Source of the DNA: Frankiales bacterium
Lineage (GTDB): Bacteria > Actinomycetota > Actinomycetes > Mycobacteriales > SCTD01
Reading direction: 5' to 3'
DNA length: 34,727 bases
Assembly: GCA_025465465.1 (NCBI GenBank)
Contig: JAODND010000006.1
Location: 1 to 34,727, forward strand
In this document: positions 8,216 through 16,307 of the stretch, in pieces
Layout: every line of letters begins with the position of its first letter
Position numbering within the stretch: the first letter of the stretch is position 1
The notes under the pieces: model-generated
The model's database searches: none
Told to the model about the DNA's origin: nothing
Seen by the model: only the letters and a program-made list of their open reading frames with translations
Program-made: the position numbers and the translations under genes

Positions 8216-9201
8216 GTCGGCATCTGCCTTGGGCCCCCTGCTATCTCAGCAGCCGATGGCTGCGCTGTGGCAGCGTGAGTCTTCTCGATCAGGGCGTCCA
8301 CCCGCGAAACCAAGAATTCGTGGAAAGGTTCATCGCCCACACCATGGTGCGCGTAATCACCCTTCGTCAGCGTGGCGCTGTGCTTCGTTCGGCGGGCGAG
8401 TTGCATCACAAGCCAGGCGGAGTCATTGAAGAACACGTCTCTCTCGGATGCAAAGACCTCGACCGATGTTCGCGTTTGCGAACTGAGCGCAGCATCGATG
8501 ATGAGGGAGTCCAGCATGGCCCTCGTCTCGGACCACGCCCGTGGTACCTCGACAACGCCCTCGATTCGACGTAGCACCGCCGGGTCGCCACTGCCGTTGG
8601 CCCTGACGCTGTCGAGGATCGAACCCAACCGAACGCCTGGTGCGCCGACGATGACGTGACCCGCTCCGGCCTTGAAACCGACATACAGCGCGCACGAGCC
8701 GTGAAAACTCGGACCTGCGCACACCACACGCGACATCGGAATGCCGAGGGCTGCAGCCCGCTCCTGCACGATCTCAACTGCAAGCTCCGCTCCACTGTTA
8801 TGGCCCTGAGGGCCGAGCAGCAGATCAGTGTCTGATCCGATGTCCAAGCGGTGCATGGGAAGGTGGCCCACGGCGTGGAGTCGGTAGTCGCGACGCACCC
8901 ATCTCCCCTCACAGAGACCCGGAAACGTCACCAATAGGTGCTGTGCGGCCTGCTCTTGTGAAAGCTGAACGGACCAGGGGACGACAGTCCCCTGGGTGCG
9001 ATAGTGAGACCAGTTCAGAGCACGCCGCTGTCGAAACTCGTCGCTCGATGCGAACGCGTCGAAAAGCCGCTCGAAGCCATCCTCGCGCAGGGCCTGAGTA
9101 TTAACGTTTAAGCCGTCGTGGTCTGGCTCGCGCTCGAAAAAAATGTCGTACAGCTTGAAGACGGCACGCCGCAATTCATCTTCAGACTTATCCGTGGTCA
9201 C
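8212..9201 (-). CDS. DUF4214-like module fused to an alpha/beta-hydrolase-like domain
   Basis: A 329-residue protein. Residues 12-58 show the DUF4214 pattern (LYDIFFEREPDHDGLN, then AFASSDEFRQR). The rest resembles an alpha/beta-hydrolase of the XcbB/CpsF or Asp2-like type. VVCAGPSFHGSCALYVG (159-175) has a GxSxxG nucleophile elbow at Ser165. VEVFASERDVF places Asp255 as the acid, and GDYAHHGVG places His285 or His286 as the base. A complete triad is therefore visible, suggesting acyl transfer or hydrolysis, perhaps acetylation or de-acetylation of the glycan; substrate unknown. It overlaps the ABC ATPase gene by four bases and the GT4 gene by four bases, so it belongs to the same transcript. 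Family assignment is by pattern only. Confidence 0.72.
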   Translation of the reverse strand: MTTDKSEDELRRAVFKLYDIFFEREPDHDGLNVNTQALREDGFERLFDAFASSDEFRQRRALNWSHYRTQGTVVPWSVQLSQEQAAQHLLVTFPGLCEGRWVRRDYRLHAVGHLPMHRLDIGSDTDLLLGPQGHNSGAELAVEIVQERAAALGIPMSRVVCAGPSFHGSCALYVGFKAGAGHVIVGAPGVRLGSILDSVRANGSGDPAVLRRIEGVVEVPRAWSETRAMLDSLIIDAALSSQTRTSVEVFASERDVFFNDSAWLVMQLARRTKHSATLTKGDYAHHGVGDEPFHEFLVSRVDALIEKTHAATAQPSAAEIAGGPRQMPT

Positions 9202-9962
9202 GATAGGTTCTGCTCTCGCTCATCAACGGCCGATGCCTCTCCGTACCGCTCGAGAACGGTTTCCAAATCGCCGATCAACCGGATCACGCCCTGGTGGAGC
9301 CAGAGGCCAATCTCGCACTGCTCACGCAGAAGCCCGTTGCCGTGGCTCGCGAGCACAAGTACTCCGGCGGACGAGGTGAACTCTTGCAACCGGTTCTGTG
9401 CCTTGTGCGCGAAAGCGGCGTCGGCTGTGCCGATTCCCTCATCGATCAGGAGCACATCGGGTCGCAACGAAGTGAGGATGGAGAAGCGGAGCCTCGCCTG
9501 CATGCCAGATGAGTACGAATATACAGGGTGCTCAATCCGCGATTCCAGACCGCTAAAGTCTACGATCTCGTCGAGACGATTCCGCATTGCAGACGGTGTC
9601 TCGCCGAGTTGAACGCCCACGCTAACGATGTTGTCCCGTCCCGAAGCCTCCTGCTCGAGACCCGCTGATGTCCCGCCGAGAAGTGCCAGCACACGCCCCT
9701 CAACCTCCACCCGTCCCGAGGTTGGCGGTAGCAGCCCGGCCATCACCGCCAGCAGGGTCGACTTGCCCGCACCGTTTGGTCCCACGAGAGCGAGCCTCGT
9801 GCCGCGCTCCAAATCAAGGTCTATGGCGCGAAGCGCCTGTATGACCCGTGGCGCCGCTCTCGCCCGAGTCCCGGCTGTCACAATGCGCCGCTTGAGGTTG
9901 TAGTCCCGGACCGAGAGCAGTTCGTACCTCGCCTCCACTCCGCGCAGGTGCACGCGAGCCAT
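9198..9962 (-). CDS. ABC-2 polysaccharide exporter, ATP-binding subunit (Wzt/TagH-like)
   Basis: A 254-residue ATPase that powers export of a lipid-linked polysaccharide or teichoic acid-like glycan with the adjacent permease. Walker A is GPNGAGKST (61-69), the signature YSSGMQARLRF (150-160), Walker B VLLIDEGIG (170-178) with Glu175, and the switch His lies in VLVLASHGNG. The Y-S-S-G-M signature and the insertion of ALLGGTSAGLEQEASGRDN after Walker A are typical of Wzt, RfbB and TagH. It lacks the C-terminal carbohydrate-binding domain of long Wzt proteins. The ATG at 9962 shares one base with the permease stop (TGATG), and its 3' end overlaps the next gene by four bases. Confidence 0.94.
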   Translation of the reverse strand: MARVHLRGVEARYELLSVRDYNLKRRIVTAGTRARAAPRVIQALRAIDLDLERGTRLALVGPNGAGKSTLLAVMAGLLPPTSGRVEVEGRVLALLGGTSAGLEQEASGRDNIVSVGVQLGETPSAMRNRLDEIVDFSGLESRIEHPVYSYSSGMQARLRFSILTSLRPDVLLIDEGIGTADAAFAHKAQNRLQEFTSSAGVLVLASHGNGLLREQCEIGLWLHQGVIRLIGDLETVLERYGEASAVDEREQNLS

Positions 9963-10828
9963 CAACTGACCCAGTACGGAACGCGGGAACGAGCTTGCGT
10001 GAAGACCACGAGCGCGAGTACCAGGTTGAGGAGTGAGAAGACCACGACACCAACCAGGGTGAAAGCCGTCGGTCCACTTCCGAGCACGCAACTTCTAAAG
10101 AAGTCAATGAAGGGGGTGAAGGGGTTCCATTCGATGAGTGTCGCTTGCAGCCCAGAGAGGTCGCTTGTCTTGTAGAAGATCGGCGTGAAGAAGATGATTA
10201 CCTGCAACACCGAGTCGATGGCCGGGCTCACGTCGCGGAATCTTGCGACCACAGGCCCTAGCCAAAGGCCGACGAGGATGCCGTTCACAAGCATCACCAC
10301 CAACGCCGCCGGCGCAAGAAGCAACCACGGGGTCGGACGCACATAGCCAACTGCGAAGAAGACCACTGAGATCACCGCGTTGTGACCGAACTGGATCAAC
10401 TCAACCATGACGCTTCGCAGGACGATGCTCGTCAGCGGCTGGCGCGTGCTCATGATGAGTCCCGCTTGGCCGACGAACACATTGGCGCCGTTGCGCAACA
10501 GTCCGAGGAGGAGCACATAGCTGAGGAAGCCGACCGCAACATATGGCAAGAACGTCTTCAGATTCTGATGGAAGAGCTGGGAGAAAACGAAACCGAGCCC
10601 GGACACGTAGACGGCCTGCTGCGCTGTGAGCCACCACGGACCGAGAACGGTCCGTCTGTAGGAGTTCTTCACTTGCTCTGCCGCGAGGTAGCGCCATCCG
10701 TGGTGGCGACGGAGCGCCTCTACTACGTCCGCGGTAGCCGCCCGAGCGCGTACCCAAGCGTTGGCATCGAGGGGCGCGTATGCCGTCCCATCGGGGCGGC
10801 CGGGCGGCTCCGATGCGTTGCTCACCAC
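9962..10828 (-). CDS. ABC-2 polysaccharide exporter, permease subunit (Wzm/TagG-like)
   Basis: A 288-residue inner-membrane permease. An amphipathic N-terminal region (about 30-60) containing EQVKNSYRRTVLGPWW is the hallmark of Wzm/TagG permeases. It is followed by about six hydrophobic segments, including FLSYVLLLGLLRNGANVF, ISVVFFAVGYV, LVVMLVNGILVGLWLG, VIIFFTPIFY and FTLVGVVVFSLLNLVLALVVF. RDVSPAIDSVLQ and the FTPIFY motif are conserved in this family. It forms the channel for the undecaprenyl-linked glycan with the ATPase encoded directly after it. GTG 10828 or the adjacent GTG 10825 is the start. It follows the membrane-protein gene by 40 bases in the same direction. Confidence 0.93.
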   Translation of the reverse strand: MVSNASEPPGRPDGTAYAPLDANAWVRARAATADVVEALRRHHGWRYLAAEQVKNSYRRTVLGPWWLTAQQAVYVSGLGFVFSQLFHQNLKTFLPYVAVGFLSYVLLLGLLRNGANVFVGQAGLIMSTRQPLTSIVLRSVMVELIQFGHNAVISVVFFAVGYVRPTPWLLLAPAALVVMLVNGILVGLWLGPVVARFRDVSPAIDSVLQVIIFFTPIFYKTSDLSGLQATLIEWNPFTPFIDFFRSCVLGSGPTAFTLVGVVVFSLLNLVLALVVFTQARSRVPYWVS

Positions 10829-10868
10829 GAGAGAACTCTACCCAGGACGGATCCACCATGGTGGCGGC

Positions 10869-12032
10869 TCAGGGCAGTCGCCAGCGGGCATGTGTACGAC
10901 GGAGGCGCCCAGCTGATGTCCATGCGGTGTTGGCTGCACAACGCGCCATGGACCAGACATCCTCGGTGCTTAGGACCGTCCCCGGGGCAGCGAAAACCGC
11001 TGGCGCAACTGTGCACGCGAGCTTCTGCACGGGCTCACAGAGCCGCTCCGTGAGGCCGTCGAGAGCACCGGCTGCGATCCGGTCTGGTGAGCTGTGCGCT
11101 GGCAATTGCACACCGGTTCGACTCAGGTGAGCGATAGTCCACAGCCATGCGGCCGCCTCCGGAGGAGCTGCTGACCGCAGCAGGCGTGCGTAGAGCCGAC
11201 GCCAGGCCCACGCAGCCCAAACGAGGCGGCCGCACACAACGAGCACGAGCGCGGCGACAAGGGCGAGGACGGCCCAGAGCATGTCGCGGACCAACCGGCG
11301 CACCTTCGCCCGGTGAGCGTGGGCGACCGAGCTCGGTGAACCCGACAGGGATGATGTCCTAGGCGACGTAGGCGAGCTGACGCGCTGTACGGGGGAACCG
11401 TTCGAGAGCGAAAGGAACGCGGGTGCCGTGATGGTGCGTGCGAGGGTCTTCTGGAACGGCGAGGCGGCCTGTCGACTGTCGTTGTGCAGCTGGAAGAGCG
11501 AGGCGAAGATGCCAGCGCCGATCACGAGCAGCAAGGCCAGGAGGAGAGACGCGGACCATCGAGGCGGCACGACGAACACCCGCTGCTCTCGCTCGACGGC
11601 GGCAAGCGCGAGCAGGGCAAGTCCGGCCGTAATGACCGCGAGCAGCTGCACCTGGCCGCCGGCCCCCAAGGCGAGAGACCAGGACACGACTGCGACGACC
11701 GGGAGAAGGAAGCTCGCCGGCCGACGGGTGCCGCTGAGCACCACGGCAAGCCCGGTGGCCAGTGCGGCGATCGCAGTGCTGCGTGCGGCCGGGCCTTGAT
11801 AGGCGCCGCTGGCGACGTTGACAGCCTCGGATGCCACGACCGTCACGACCGTCACGAACACGAGGGCGCGGAGCGGCCGGTCGCGGAGCCTGACCGCGAG
11901 CAGCCCGACCACGGTGACGGTGGGAAGGAGCAGCGTCACCAGCGCCCCCTCGGTGACGGTGCCGATATAGCAGACCGAGGCGGCCAGGCAGGCGATGAGC
12001 ACCAGCATTGAGGCCCCCGGACGCTGCCTCAT
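10869..12032 (-). CDS. Polytopic membrane protein, TgpA/DUF4129-like but without a transglutaminase core
   Basis: A 387-residue membrane protein. The N-terminal half holds about six or seven hydrophobic helices (for example MLVLIACLAASVCYIG, ALVTLLLPTVTVVGLL, SASLLLALLLVIGAGIFASL), resembling the DUF3488 part of TgpA. A short external loop of about 60 residues follows, rich in Ser, Thr and Pro. Then comes one more helix (MLWAVLALVAALVLVVCG) and a cytoplasmic tail that looks like DUF4129. In the usual MoxR-DUF58-TgpA arrangement a transglutaminase-like domain occupies the external loop; here it is absent. The ATG at 12032 overlaps the DUF58 stop by four bases. Function unknown; the homology is a pattern-based suggestion. 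Confidence 0.68.
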   Translation of the reverse strand: MRQRPGASMLVLIACLAASVCYIGTVTEGALVTLLLPTVTVVGLLAVRLRDRPLRALVFVTVVTVVASEAVNVASGAYQGPAARSTAIAALATGLAVVLSGTRRPASFLLPVVAVVSWSLALGAGGQVQLLAVITAGLALLALAAVEREQRVFVVPPRWSASLLLALLLVIGAGIFASLFQLHNDSRQAASPFQKTLARTITAPAFLSLSNGSPVQRVSSPTSPRTSSLSGSPSSVAHAHRAKVRRLVRDMLWAVLALVAALVLVVCGRLVWAAWAWRRLYARLLRSAAPPEAAAWLWTIAHLSRTGVQLPAHSSPDRIAAGALDGLTERLCEPVQKLACTVAPAVFAAPGTVLSTEDVWSMARCAANTAWTSAGRLRRTHARWRLP

Positions 12033-13156
12033 GCCAGGGCCTTCGCATCGCGCACGTCGAGGACCGTTGCCCCCGGGATGGCGCCGGTCGGCACGCCGGC
12101 GACACGGACCACGACCGGCGAGAAGGAACCGCAACGCCGAACGGCGCCAACCAGCTCGGCGCTCGGAGCTCCGGTGACCACAACAATCTGCGAGCAGTGA
12201 CTCCGACGGGCGAGTGCAGCTAGCGAGATCGGGTCGCAGTCGAGCGGCTGGGCCGGCTGGACGACAGCCAACGCGTCGATCAGCGCGGCAAGTGAGGGTT
12301 CGACACCGAGCTGGGGCTGGATCCTCGCCGTCGTGGCGAGCCGCACCCTCTGGCCATCCGCGACGCGAGCACGGCAGAGCGAAGCGATGACCTCGACGGC
12401 TTCCTCGAAGCGCTCCTCGAGGAACCCCTCGCCGAACTGCTCCGTGGACGGGTAAGCCGTGCCGTCGGCGTCGAGAACGAGCAGCGTGCCGTCGACCGCG
12501 GCCGCCACCTTCTGCTTCACGACGAGCCGACCGGAGCGGGCGCTGGACCGCCAGTGCACGTTACGCGGCTCATCGCCGAGCACGTAGTCGCGCAACGCAA
12601 AGAAGTGGTCGTCACCGCTGCGTCGGGTCATCGCCTCCGAGTCGCCCTGGCGATGGACACTCGCGAATCCCGTGCGAACGGGGAAGGTGCGTGGTCGGAC
12701 CAGGACACTGCCCTCGGGTGACTCCCCAACTTGCTGCCGTACGACCGACCACGGATCGCCGCGGACCACCGCAAAAGGCCCCACCGCGTGGAATCCGCGG
12801 CGTGAGGTGTCGACCGGCACCTGGATAACGTTCACGTCATCGCGACGGGCGCGCGGTACGGCCAGGCTCCGCTTCGGGGACGCCGCTGGCCCCTCCACCA
12901 GCCTGGTCAGCCGCCGACGGCGGCCCTGACTCCGCAGCCCAATCCGCAATGCGGCCGGCTCGCCACGGACCACCCGGAAGTCGGTGACATCCGCCTCTAC
13001 TTGCACCCGCGACCCTCCAGTGGCGCACAGCATCGCCAGGATCACGAGGGCGACCGCACTGGCGCCGAGCACGGAGAGCTCAGGCCATCCGAGCAGCCAT
13101 CCGACAACGGCGAGCCCCCCACCCCACAGAAGCAGGCAGATGCCGCGGAGAGTCAC
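12029..13156 (-). CDS. DUF58 domain protein partner of MoxR
   Basis: A 375-residue protein with two N-terminal transmembrane helices (ICLLLWGGGLAVVGWLL, VLGASAVALVILAMLC), a beta-rich region, and the DUF58 signature ALRDYVLGDEPRNVHWRSS followed by ARSGRLVVKQ (about 190-220). The C-terminal part is von Willebrand factor A-like (GTLLVLDADG, then QIVVVTG). DUF58 proteins work with MoxR AAA+ ATPases, probably in assembly or activation of membrane or envelope complexes; the client here is unknown. The GTG at 13156 overlaps the MoxR stop by four bases, and the 3' end overlaps the next membrane protein by four bases. Confidence 0.93.
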   Translation of the reverse strand: MTLRGICLLLWGGGLAVVGWLLGWPELSVLGASAVALVILAMLCATGGSRVQVEADVTDFRVVRGEPAALRIGLRSQGRRRRLTRLVEGPAASPKRSLAVPRARRDDVNVIQVPVDTSRRGFHAVGPFAVVRGDPWSVVRQQVGESPEGSVLVRPRTFPVRTGFASVHRQGDSEAMTRRSGDDHFFALRDYVLGDEPRNVHWRSSARSGRLVVKQKVAAAVDGTLLVLDADGTAYPSTEQFGEGFLEERFEEAVEVIASLCRARVADGQRVRLATTARIQPQLGVEPSLAALIDALAVVQPAQPLDCDPISLAALARRSHCSQIVVVTGAPSAELVGAVRRCGSFSPVVVRVAGVPTGAIPGATVLDVRDAKALA

Positions 13157-14148
13157 GGCCGGAGCGCGCCAGGCGGGGCCGAAACGGCGGCCACTACCTC
13201 GCGAACGGCATCTACCGCCGTGCCGCCGGAAGCCTCGAATGCCGACGCAAGCAGAAGTCGGTGACCGAGGACGGGCTCAGCCAGCACCTGGACGTCGCCG
13301 GGCACGACGTAGGGGCGACCCTCGAGCGCGGCCCGGACCCGAGTCGTCTTCAGAAGGCCCAGGGCACCTCGCGGGCTAGCCCCGAGGCGGAGCTGCGGCA
13401 TCGAGCGAGTGGACTGCACCAGCTCAGCGATGTAGCTGAGCACCGCATCGCTGACATGGACCCGAGAGGCCAGGGTCACTAACGCCCGGACGTCCTCGGC
13501 AGTCGTCACCTGCGGCACTTGGCCGATCCCATCGCCTTGATGGTGAGCCCGCAGCACCCGCACCTCCGCCTCAAGGTTGGGATAGCCCACCGTCGTCTTC
13601 AAGAGGAACCGGTCGAGCTGCGCCTCAGGCAACGGGTAGGTCCCGTCCATCTCCACCGGGTTCTGCGTCGCCATCACCATGAACGGCCGAGGAGCTGGGA
13701 AGGCCTTGCCGTCGACCGTGACCTGGCGCTCTTCCATCACCTCGAGAAGCGCCGACTGCGTCCGCGGCGAGGCCCGGTTGATCTCATCGGCGAGGACGAC
13801 GTTCGCAAACACCGGACCGGGGTGGAAGACAAAGCTGTTGCTGTCGGAGTGGAAGACCGAGACACCGGTGACGTCGCTGGGCAGCAGGTCGGGGGTGAAC
13901 TGGATGCGCTGCCAGGGCGCGCCCAGAGCGGCGGCCAGGGACCGCGCCAGCGAGGTCTTGCCGACGCCGGGCACGTCCTCCAGCAGCAGGTGTCCCTCGG
14001 CCAGCAGGCAGACCATGGCCAGGTCGACGACCTCCGCCTTGCCCTGCATGAAGCCGTTCACCGCATCGGTGATCCGACGGACCTCGGCCTGAAACGCGCG
14101 CGCACCGGCCTCGTCGAGCGGCTGGGTGGTCAGGTCGACCGCGGTCAT
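13153..14148 (-). CDS. MoxR family AAA+ ATPase
   Basis: A 331-residue AAA+ ATPase of the MoxR family. Walker A is GVGKTS (61-66) in the motif LLLEDVPGVGKTSLARSL. Walker B is VVLADEINRA, with Asp121/Glu122. The MoxR markers FTPDLLPSDVTG, ALLEVMEERQVTVDG, ATQNPVEMDGTYPLPEAQLDRF and the sensor-2 region LGASPRGALGLL are all present. These proteins are thought to act as chaperones for metal or envelope protein complexes, in tandem with DUF58 proteins, as here. The ATG at 14148 overlaps the stop of the RgpF-WbsX gene by four bases, so this regulatory-type module is embedded directly within the polysaccharide operon rather than standing alone. Confidence 0.96.
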   Translation of the reverse strand: MTAVDLTTQPLDEAGARAFQAEVRRITDAVNGFMQGKAEVVDLAMVCLLAEGHLLLEDVPGVGKTSLARSLAAALGAPWQRIQFTPDLLPSDVTGVSVFHSDSNSFVFHPGPVFANVVLADEINRASPRTQSALLEVMEERQVTVDGKAFPAPRPFMVMATQNPVEMDGTYPLPEAQLDRFLLKTTVGYPNLEAEVRVLRAHHQGDGIGQVPQVTTAEDVRALVTLASRVHVSDAVLSYIAELVQSTRSMPQLRLGASPRGALGLLKTTRVRAALEGRPYVVPGDVQVLAEPVLGHRLLLASAFEASGGTAVDAVREVVAAVSAPPGALRP

Positions 14149-16289
14149 CGCCCGAGCCTAACGGTGCGCACGGTCTCGAGGTTGCCGCGGTCGAAGCGGG
14201 CATCGGGCTCCAGATGAGCGCCTTCGGCCCACTCGTTCCATGCGTTCACGAAGACCATGCCAGAAGGTCCCGCGGCGTCGGCTGCGCGCGCCATCCAGCG
14301 CCGGAACGAGACGGGATTGCCACCGTGAAACACGTACGCCTCCTTCCCACGACGTGGGGTGTTGTCCCACCCAGGCATGACACCAGGGTGAATCCGCAGG
14401 CCGTGCGGTCCGCTCGTGGACAGGTCGGCGCCGTCGACGCAGGCGTCGTAGGAGTAGATGTCCTGCGCGCCAGTCCTGTCCGGCGCGAGTGCGGCCACGG
14501 ACTGCAGCCCGATGCCGGACCCGGGGGGGAAGCGCACCAGCCCGTCGAGGGCACCTGCCACACCCGCGGGCAGGTCCTCGAAGTCGCGTGAGGGGGTGAC
14601 ACCGAGCAGGTGCAGCCCACCGAGACCGTCGTCGAGAGCGCGCTGCCGCCACACCTCGAACGCCTTCGCCGCAGCAGGAACGGCGCCGGCGCGGTAGACG
14701 ACGAGCAGCGGCTTGCCGTCGACGCGGAGGTACCGCGGGTCGCGCAGCGCGGGCAGGATCGCGTCGTAGTACGCGTCGTACCAGCCGTCGGGATAGGTCT
14801 GCTCGACAAGCACATCGTCCTCAAGGCCGTCCCAGCTGCGCGTCCACGACTCGTTCGCCCAGCAGAGCGCGAACGGGAAGTCGACGGAGGGGTCAGCCAG
14901 CACGTTGTTCAAAGGCGTGTCGAGCAACGAGCGAGAGCCAAACCAGTAGTGGTGCATGACGAAGCCGTCGACGCCGTGCTCCCGAGCCAACGACGCTTGC
15001 GCGGCCATGACCGACACGTCAGCCAGGTCGTACTCGCCGAGCTCGCCGGGGCGTACGGGCTGGTAGTGGCCGTCATACAGCGGCTCGGCCTTGGCGACGT
15101 TGACCCAGTCGGTGAAGCCCTCGCCCCACCACGCGTCGTTCTCCGGGACCTGGTGGTACTGCGGCAGGTAGAAGGCATACACAGCAGGCGAAGCAGCAAC
15201 GTGCCGACGCGCCTTGTGCAGCCGGGACGGGACGTCGGCTGCCTCGACCTGGTCGAGACCGGCCGCGGTGGCGAGCACGCCGACGAACCGCTCGAGCGCG
15301 TGCGCGGTGGAGCCGTCGAGGTGGTCGGCCTCCGGCGCGAAGTGGCTGGTCGTCAGCTGCATGTCGGCGAGCCGCTGCAGCACCCAGGCCTTGCACCAAT
15401 ACATCGAGCCGGCCGGATAGAGCAGGTCGTCGGGGTCGAAGGCGAAGGGATAACGCGCCGACAGCGCCTGCACCAGCTCGAGGTCTGAGCCCCACGTCTC
15501 CGGGCCGCGGAGGTGGCCGGTGGGCGCGACGATGCCGACGTCGCGGTCGGTGCGCAGCAGCGCCAGCGTGCGCCGCACCGACTCGGGGCTCTCGAGCACA
15601 CCGTCCAGCAGCTCGACGCGCCAGGCGTCGCCGTCGACGCGGTGGACGCTGCGCTTGGTGTGGACCTTGAGCACGGTCTCGTATCCGTCGAAGCAGCCGC
15701 GGTTGGCCAGGTCGACGAGCGGGCCCATGTCGCGGCCGTGGTTGTCGACCAGCAGGACGCGGGCGTGCGGGATCCGGCGCTGGAGGGGCTCCTCCAGCGA
15801 CTCCGACCTGCCGCGCACCAGGGTCACGACCATGTCGAAGGGCTCGGGCATGCGGGACAGCCGGTCCTCGATGTCCGGCCAGACCTCGGGGTAGTAGACG
15901 TGCGCGACGACCAGCACGGGGTTGCGACGCGGCAGCACGGCGAGGTCGCGGACCACCGGGTCGCGCAGCGCGAGCGGTTCGGTGAGCAGCGGGCTGTCGA
16001 CCCACTCGACCGACCGGACCGCGGGCGGGAAGAGCCCGCTCGTGGGGGAGCCGTGCCCGCGGTTTCTCGTCAGGACCCGCTTCGGCAGCTGCTTGGCGCG
16101 GCGCCGGGTGAGGCGCACCTTGCCCGCCACCCCCCGCAACGGGGCGCTCATCCGCCACGACGCGGAGGTCAGCACCGACGACATCTGCCGGCGATACTCG
16201 TCGAGCCCGGCCTCGAGGTCGCGGATCCGGACGCGCAGGAGGTCGTTCTCCTCGCGCAGCGCCTCAAGCAGCTGCTCGCGGTCCTCCAT
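14145..16289 (-). CDS. Fusion of RgpF-like glycan synthesis domain and WbsX/GH99-like domain
   Basis: A 714-residue protein. Residues 1-35 form a coiled coil (LLEALREENDLLRVRIRDLE), followed by the SWRMSAPLR motif common in glycosyltransferase linkers. Residues 120-345 match rhamnan synthesis protein F (RgpF): PVLVVAHVYYPEVW, VDNHGRDMGPLVDLA, VLKVHTKRS, YPAGSMYWCKAW. Residues 370-710 match the WbsX family, related to GH99-type folds: AFYLPQYHQVPENDAWWGEG, FALCWANESWTRSWDG, LRVDGKPLLVVYR and VNAWNEWAEGAHLEP. The WbsX glutamates (ANESW, WNEWAEG) are retained. No signal peptide is seen, so it acts in the cytoplasm, probably assembling a rhamnose- or deoxysugar-containing glycan. It ends inside the start of moxR. 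Confidence 0.93.
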   Translation of the reverse strand: MEDREQLLEALREENDLLRVRIRDLEAGLDEYRRQMSSVLTSASWRMSAPLRGVAGKVRLTRRRAKQLPKRVLTRNRGHGSPTSGLFPPAVRSVEWVDSPLLTEPLALRDPVVRDLAVLPRRNPVLVVAHVYYPEVWPDIEDRLSRMPEPFDMVVTLVRGRSESLEEPLQRRIPHARVLLVDNHGRDMGPLVDLANRGCFDGYETVLKVHTKRSVHRVDGDAWRVELLDGVLESPESVRRTLALLRTDRDVGIVAPTGHLRGPETWGSDLELVQALSARYPFAFDPDDLLYPAGSMYWCKAWVLQRLADMQLTTSHFAPEADHLDGSTAHALERFVGVLATAAGLDQVEAADVPSRLHKARRHVAASPAVYAFYLPQYHQVPENDAWWGEGFTDWVNVAKAEPLYDGHYQPVRPGELGEYDLADVSVMAAQASLAREHGVDGFVMHHYWFGSRSLLDTPLNNVLADPSVDFPFALCWANESWTRSWDGLEDDVLVEQTYPDGWYDAYYDAILPALRDPRYLRVDGKPLLVVYRAGAVPAAAKAFEVWRQRALDDGLGGLHLLGVTPSRDFEDLPAGVAGALDGLVRFPPGSGIGLQSVAALAPDRTGAQDIYSYDACVDGADLSTSGPHGLRIHPGVMPGWDNTPRRGKEAYVFHGGNPVSFRRWMARAADAAGPSGMVFVNAWNEWAEGAHLEPDARFDRGNLETVRTVRLGR

Positions 16290-16307
16290 CAGGTGAACCC
16301 TAGGGCG

